64,000 nucleotides of DNA, taken from assembly GCF_020216525.1 (NCBI RefSeq), contig NZ_JAIWOY010000011.1, positions 1 to 64,000 of the forward strand, given 5' to 3'. This document shows, piece after piece, positions 60,916 through 64,000 of this stretch (positions are counted from its first letter, which is position 1; each line of letters starts with the position of its first letter). Source of the DNA: Nocardioides nematodiphilus (lineage in GTDB: Bacteria > Actinomycetota > Actinomycetes > Propionibacteriales > Nocardioidaceae). Both the position numbers and the translations under genes were made by a program. The notes beneath the pieces were generated by a model. That model saw nothing but the letters and a program-made list of their open reading frames with translations. It did not search any database and was not told where the DNA came from.

Positions 60916-61335
60916 ATGACGACTCCTCTCTACACCGCCTCCGCCGCTTCGACCGGGGACGCCCGCAACGGCCACGTCCAGTCCACCGACGGGATCCTCG
61001 ACCTCGACGTCCGGATGCCGAAGGAGCTGGGTGGCGCCGGTGGTGCGACGAACCCCGAGCAGCTCTTCGCCGCCGGCTACGCCGCCTGTTTCCACTCCGC
61101 GCTCAAGCTGGTCGCCGGCCGTGCCAAGGCCGACGCCACCGAGTCCGAGGTCGTGGCGGACGTCTCGCTCAACGACAACGGCCAGGGCGGGTTCCAGCTC
61201 TCCGTGCAGCTCGAGGTGACCATCCCCAACGTCGACACGGCGACCGCCCAGGAGCTCGCCGAGCAGGCGCACCAGGTCTGCCCGTACTCCAACGCGACCC
61301 GTGGGAACGTCGACGTCGTCCTCACCGTCAACTGA
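60916..61335 (+). CDS. ohr: Organic hydroperoxide resistance protein (Ohr/OsmC)
   Basis: A 139-residue thiol peroxidase that reduces organic hydroperoxides. The peroxidatic cysteine is in A-A-C-F-H-S-A-L near residue 60 and the resolving cysteine in V-C-P-Y-S-N-A-T near residue 125; G-R-V-like arginine and glutamate partners lie between. The N-terminal Y-T-A-S-A-A-S-T-G-D-A-R-N-G is family typical. ATG at 60916 is chosen by the promoter position. It sits between dnaA and dnaN, an uncommon place for this pair. Confidence 0.95.
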   Translation: MTTPLYTASAASTGDARNGHVQSTDGILDLDVRMPKELGGAGGATNPEQLFAAGYAACFHSALKLVAGRAKADATESEVVADVSLNDNGQGGFQLSVQLEVTIPNVDTATAQELAEQAHQVCPYSNATRGNVDVVLTVN

Positions 61336-61720
61336 CCCACGACGCGGATCTCGTCCACCAGCCTGTGGACAACTCGCACCAGAACAAATGAATTACACGG
61401 TGGTGAGATGCGGGGCGGCCGCGGTCGGGGTCACGACAACTGGTGATCCCCCACAGCCGCCCTCGCGTCTCCCCAGCTGAGTGCACACCCCCTGTGAACG
61501 AGCTTCGCTCCGTACCACCTGCGGAAACGTCGCCCCTCCACAGTTTCCACCGACGCTATTACTCACTCTGAACCACACACATGACGATCGATCGCTGAAC
61601 TCCTCCGGGCCCCTTGCCTGTGGATCACGAATCACACGCCAACCCGCCTCTGACGCGCGTGCGGCCGACATGGCAGGATGCAGGTCCCAAGCACCACCGA
61701 CTCGCAAGGACTGGTCTCAA
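61336..61720. other. Candidate oriC in the dnaA-dnaN interval
   Basis: 385 gene-free bases upstream of dnaN. It contains one consensus DnaA box TGTGGACAA (61364-61372), a near-consensus TGTGGATCA (61619-61627), looser CCTCCACAG and CCCCCACAG sites, and A+T-rich patches AACAAATGAATTACA (61383-61397) and CTATTACTCAC. Position fits actinobacterial origins, but consensus boxes are few for a full origin, so the origin may extend across the ohr genes or use the rpmH-dnaA gap. Confidence 0.55.
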
Positions 61721-62860
61721 GTGAAGTTCCGCGTCGACCGCGACGTGTTCGCGGATGCCGTCGCCTGGGCTGCCCGCAGCCTTCCGGTCCGGCCCAGCAG
61801 CCCTGTTCTCTCCGGCCTCCTCATCGAGGCCGGCAGCGAGGGATTGATGCTGTCGACCTTCGACTACGAGACCTCGGCGCGGGCGACGCTCAGCGCGGAT
61901 GTCGTCGAGGAGGGCAAGTCGCTGGTCAGCGGTCGCATGCTCGCCGACATCAGCCGCGCTCTTCCCGCCGGCAAGCAGATCGACTTCGCCATCGACGGCG
62001 CCCGGGTCTCGCTGACCTGCGGCTCGGCGCGCTTCACCCTGCAGACGATGCCCGTCGACGAGTACCCGACGCTGCCGGAGATGCCGAGCGCGACCGGCAC
62101 GGTCGACAGCGGCGAGTTCGCCAAGGCCGTCAGCCAGGCCGTCACCGCCGCCGGCAAGGACGACATGCTGCCGGTGCTGACCGGCGTCCGGATCGAGATC
62201 GAGGGCTCCACGATCTCGCTGCTGGCCACCGACCGCTTCCGGCTCTCGCTGCGCGAGCTGTCGTGGAACCCGCGTACGCCCGACGAGACCGTCGCCGCGC
62301 TGGTGCCCGCGAAGGTGCTCGCCGAGACCGCCAAGTCGCTCACCAACGGCTCCGAGGTCACGATCGCGCTCTCCTCCACCGGCACGGGTGAGGGCATCAT
62401 CGGCTTCGAGGGCGCGGCCGCCGGCGGCGTGCGTCGTACGACCACGCGCCTGCTCGACGGCGAGTTCCCGAAGGTCCGCAGCCTCTTCCCGAACGAGCAC
62501 CTCACCACCGCGGTCGTCGACCGCAAGGAGCTCATCGACTCGGTCAAGCGCGTGGCCCTGGTCGCCGAGCGCAACACCGCGGTCCAGATGGCCTTCGCCG
62601 ACGGCCAGCTCACCCTCGACGCCGGCTCCGGCGACGAGGCGCAGGCCTCCGAGGCGATCGAGGCCACCGTCAACGGCGAGGACCTCACCACCGGCTTCAA
62701 CCCGCAGTTCCTGCTCGACGGTCTGACGGCCCTCGAGCAGGACTCCGTCGAGCTGGCCTTCACCCAGGCCTCCAAGCCCGTCGTCATCAGCGGGCGCGAC
62801 GAGGAATCCACCGCTCTCGGATTCCGTTACCTCCTGATGCCGCGCCGCCTGCTTTCTTGA
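61721..62860 (+). CDS. dnaN: DNA polymerase III beta sliding clamp
   Basis: A 379-residue three-domain clamp that tethers polymerase. It starts V-K-F-R-V-D-R-D-V-F-A-D-A-V, has L-L-A-T-D-R-F-R-L in the second domain and ends Y-L-L-M-P-R-R-L-L-S, the partner-binding pocket region (M-P-R-R/x-L). GTG at 61721 is chosen because AAGGA lies ten bases upstream and homologues begin there; the open frame extends 80 codons further upstream without family resemblance. Gnd and recF follow on the same strand. Confidence 0.97.
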   Translation: MKFRVDRDVFADAVAWAARSLPVRPSSPVLSGLLIEAGSEGLMLSTFDYETSARATLSADVVEEGKSLVSGRMLADISRALPAGKQIDFAIDGARVSLTCGSARFTLQTMPVDEYPTLPEMPSATGTVDSGEFAKAVSQAVTAAGKDDMLPVLTGVRIEIEGSTISLLATDRFRLSLRELSWNPRTPDETVAALVPAKVLAETAKSLTNGSEVTIALSSTGTGEGIIGFEGAAAGGVRRTTTRLLDGEFPKVRSLFPNEHLTTAVVDRKELIDSVKRVALVAERNTAVQMAFADGQLTLDAGSGDEAQASEAIEATVNGEDLTTGFNPQFLLDGLTALEQDSVELAFTQASKPVVISGRDEESTALGFRYLLMPRRLLS

Positions 62861-62923
62861 CCCCGCGGTCCTCCCCGGAGATCCCGGCAGGAGGGCACAA
62901 CGAACCTCGAGAGGATCTGTTCC

Positions 62924-63802
62924 ATGGACATCGGACTCATCGGCCTGGGCAAGATGGGTGGCAACATGCGCACCCGTCTGCGCAACGGCGGTCACACGGT
63001 TGTCGGCTACGACCGCAACCAGGAGATCTCCGACGTGGCCTCGCTGGCCGAGATGGTCGAGGCGCTGCCCTCGCCCAAGGTCGTCTGGGTGATGGTGCCA
63101 GCCGGTGACCCGACCCGCTCGACGATCGCCGAGCTCAAGGAGCTGCTGAGCGAGGGCGACCTCGTCGTCGACGGCGGCAACTCGAAGTACACCGACGACG
63201 CGATCAACGCGGCGTCGCTGGCCGAGAAGGGCATCGGCTTCGTCGACTGCGGTGTCTCCGGCGGTGTCTGGGGCCTGCAGAACGGCTACGCCCTGATGTA
63301 CGGCGGCAAGACCGAGGACGCGGAGAAGGTCATGCCGGCCCTGCTCACCCTCAAGCCCGAGGGCGAGGACGGCCTCGTCCACTGCGGCCAGACCCCCGGT
63401 GCCGGCCACTTCTCCAAGATGGTCCACAACGGCATCGAGTACGCGATGATGCAGTCCTACGCCGAGGGCTGGGAGCTGCTCGAGAAGGCCGAGATCGTCG
63501 AGAACGTCCCGGAGATCTTCGCCTCGTGGCGCACCGGCACGGTCGTCCGCTCGTGGCTGCTCGACCTGCTCGTGGACCAGATCCGGGCCGACGAGCACCT
63601 CGACAAGATCCGCGGCTACGCCGACGACAGCGGCGAGGGCCGCTGGACCGTCGAGGCCGCGATCGAGCACGCCGTCCCGCTCCCGGCCATCTCCGCCTCG
63701 CTCTTCGCCCGCTTCGTCTCCCGCCAGGAGGACGACTACGCGATGAAGGCGATCGCCGCGATGCGCAACGGCTTCGGCGGCCACGCCGTCAAGGGCGAGT
63801 AG
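62924..63802 (+). CDS. gnd: 6-phosphogluconate dehydrogenase, decarboxylating (short GndA type)
   Basis: A 292-residue oxidoreductase converting 6-phosphogluconate to ribulose 5-phosphate. The NAD(P) fold is G-L-I-G-L-G-K-M-G-G-N-M, the substrate motif D-C-G-V-S-G-G-V-W-G, and the catalytic lysine region G-A-G-H-F-S-K-M-V-H-N-G-I-E-Y. This is the short (about 300 residue) form; residues after the second glycine-rich turn (Y-D-R-N) suggest NAD preference. It lies between dnaN and recF as in Streptomyces. TCGAGAGGATC precedes the ATG. Confidence 0.95.
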   Translation: MDIGLIGLGKMGGNMRTRLRNGGHTVVGYDRNQEISDVASLAEMVEALPSPKVVWVMVPAGDPTRSTIAELKELLSEGDLVVDGGNSKYTDDAINAASLAEKGIGFVDCGVSGGVWGLQNGYALMYGGKTEDAEKVMPALLTLKPEGEDGLVHCGQTPGAGHFSKMVHNGIEYAMMQSYAEGWELLEKAEIVENVPEIFASWRTGTVVRSWLLDLLVDQIRADEHLDKIRGYADDSGEGRWTVEAAIEHAVPLPAISASLFARFVSRQEDDYAMKAIAAMRNGFGGHAVKGE

Positions 63803-63829
63803 CTCCCGCACCGGCGAGCCACCACGCCG

Positions 63830-64000
63830 TTGTACGTCTCACACCTGTCTCTGCACGACTTCCGCTCCTACCCGAGCGCCGAGGTCCCGCTGGAGGCAGG
63901 TGTGACGGCATTCGTGGGCCGAAACGGCCAGGGCAAGACCAACCTGATCGAGGCCATCGACTACCTGTCGCGGCTCCAGTCGCACCGCGTCGCGAGTGAC
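63830..64000 (+). CDS. recF: DNA repair protein RecF (5' part, cut by window)
   Basis: The first 57 codons of RecF, from TTG at 63830: [14 protein letters not shown], then the Walker A loop [20 protein letters not shown]. These residues are the canonical RecF N-terminus of this SMC-like ATPase that loads RecA at gaps. The remainder lies beyond the window. It follows gnd by 27 bases, so a dnaN-gnd-recF transcript is likely. Confidence 0.95.
   Translation, partial: MYVSHLSLHDFRSYPSAEVPLEAGVTAFVGRNGQGKTNLIEAIDYLSRLQSHRVASD

Overview
The window is about 70% G+C, almost fully coding, and uses GTG or TTG starts freely. Gene content and order fit a high-G+C actinobacterium, most likely the Nocardioidaceae (Nocardioides-like); that placement is inference from gene families and synteny. 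It ends in the chromosome replication hub: rpmH, rnpA, yidD, yidC, jag, parS cluster, rsmG, parA and parB on the minus strand, and dnaA, dnaN, gnd and recF on the plus strand, with recF cut by the window end.

1-25 kb is a mosaic of short transcription units. It holds housekeeping genes (pheA, serS, a Cfp30B-like VOC protein, two HAD phosphatases, a Cys-type glutathione peroxidase, ppgK), a PAP2-lipid kinase fusion, a SWIM protein overlapping an SNF2 helicase, a RecQ helicase with a phosphoribosyltransferase tail, an MFS exporter, and exported proteins (S53 sedolisin, TSP3/Ig-like protein, collagen-like protein, M15 lipoprotein, M13 peptidase).

25-36 kb is the accessory part. It has a tandem pair of paralogous HTH plus helical-repeat proteins of unknown function, a 943-residue S-layer-like surface protein with an elaborate leader and a triple-hairpin termination zone, and a small defence-like island. 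The island carries a DUF2971 protein, a small structured RNA resembling the abiF motif, an Abi_2 (HEPN) protein and a DUF222/HNH protein. 36-42 kb has a second SNF2 helicase, a LysX/MprF-like lipid aminoacyltransferase, an SRPBCC protein and the CCA-adding enzyme.

42-64 kb follows the classic actinobacterial order: CCA enzyme, DUF6049, murJ, pseudokinase, trxB, trxA, acetyltransferase, aminotransferase, parB-parA-rsmG, jag-yidC-yidD-rnpA-rpmH, dnaA, dnaN, gnd, recF. Differences from the M. tuberculosis arrangement are a free-standing MurJ pseudokinase, no sigM or cwlM in their usual places, and an ohrR/ohr peroxide-resistance pair inserted between dnaA and dnaN.

Two regulatory themes recur. 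About eighteen genes have a TANNNT -10 box 6-9 bases before the start codon, which implies leaderless or near-leaderless mRNAs and fixes many starts. The trxB and trxA leaders each carry a GGGAAY-N18-GTT element expected of a SigR/SigH thiol-stress sigma factor. All functions are inferred from reading sequence; no database search was run.
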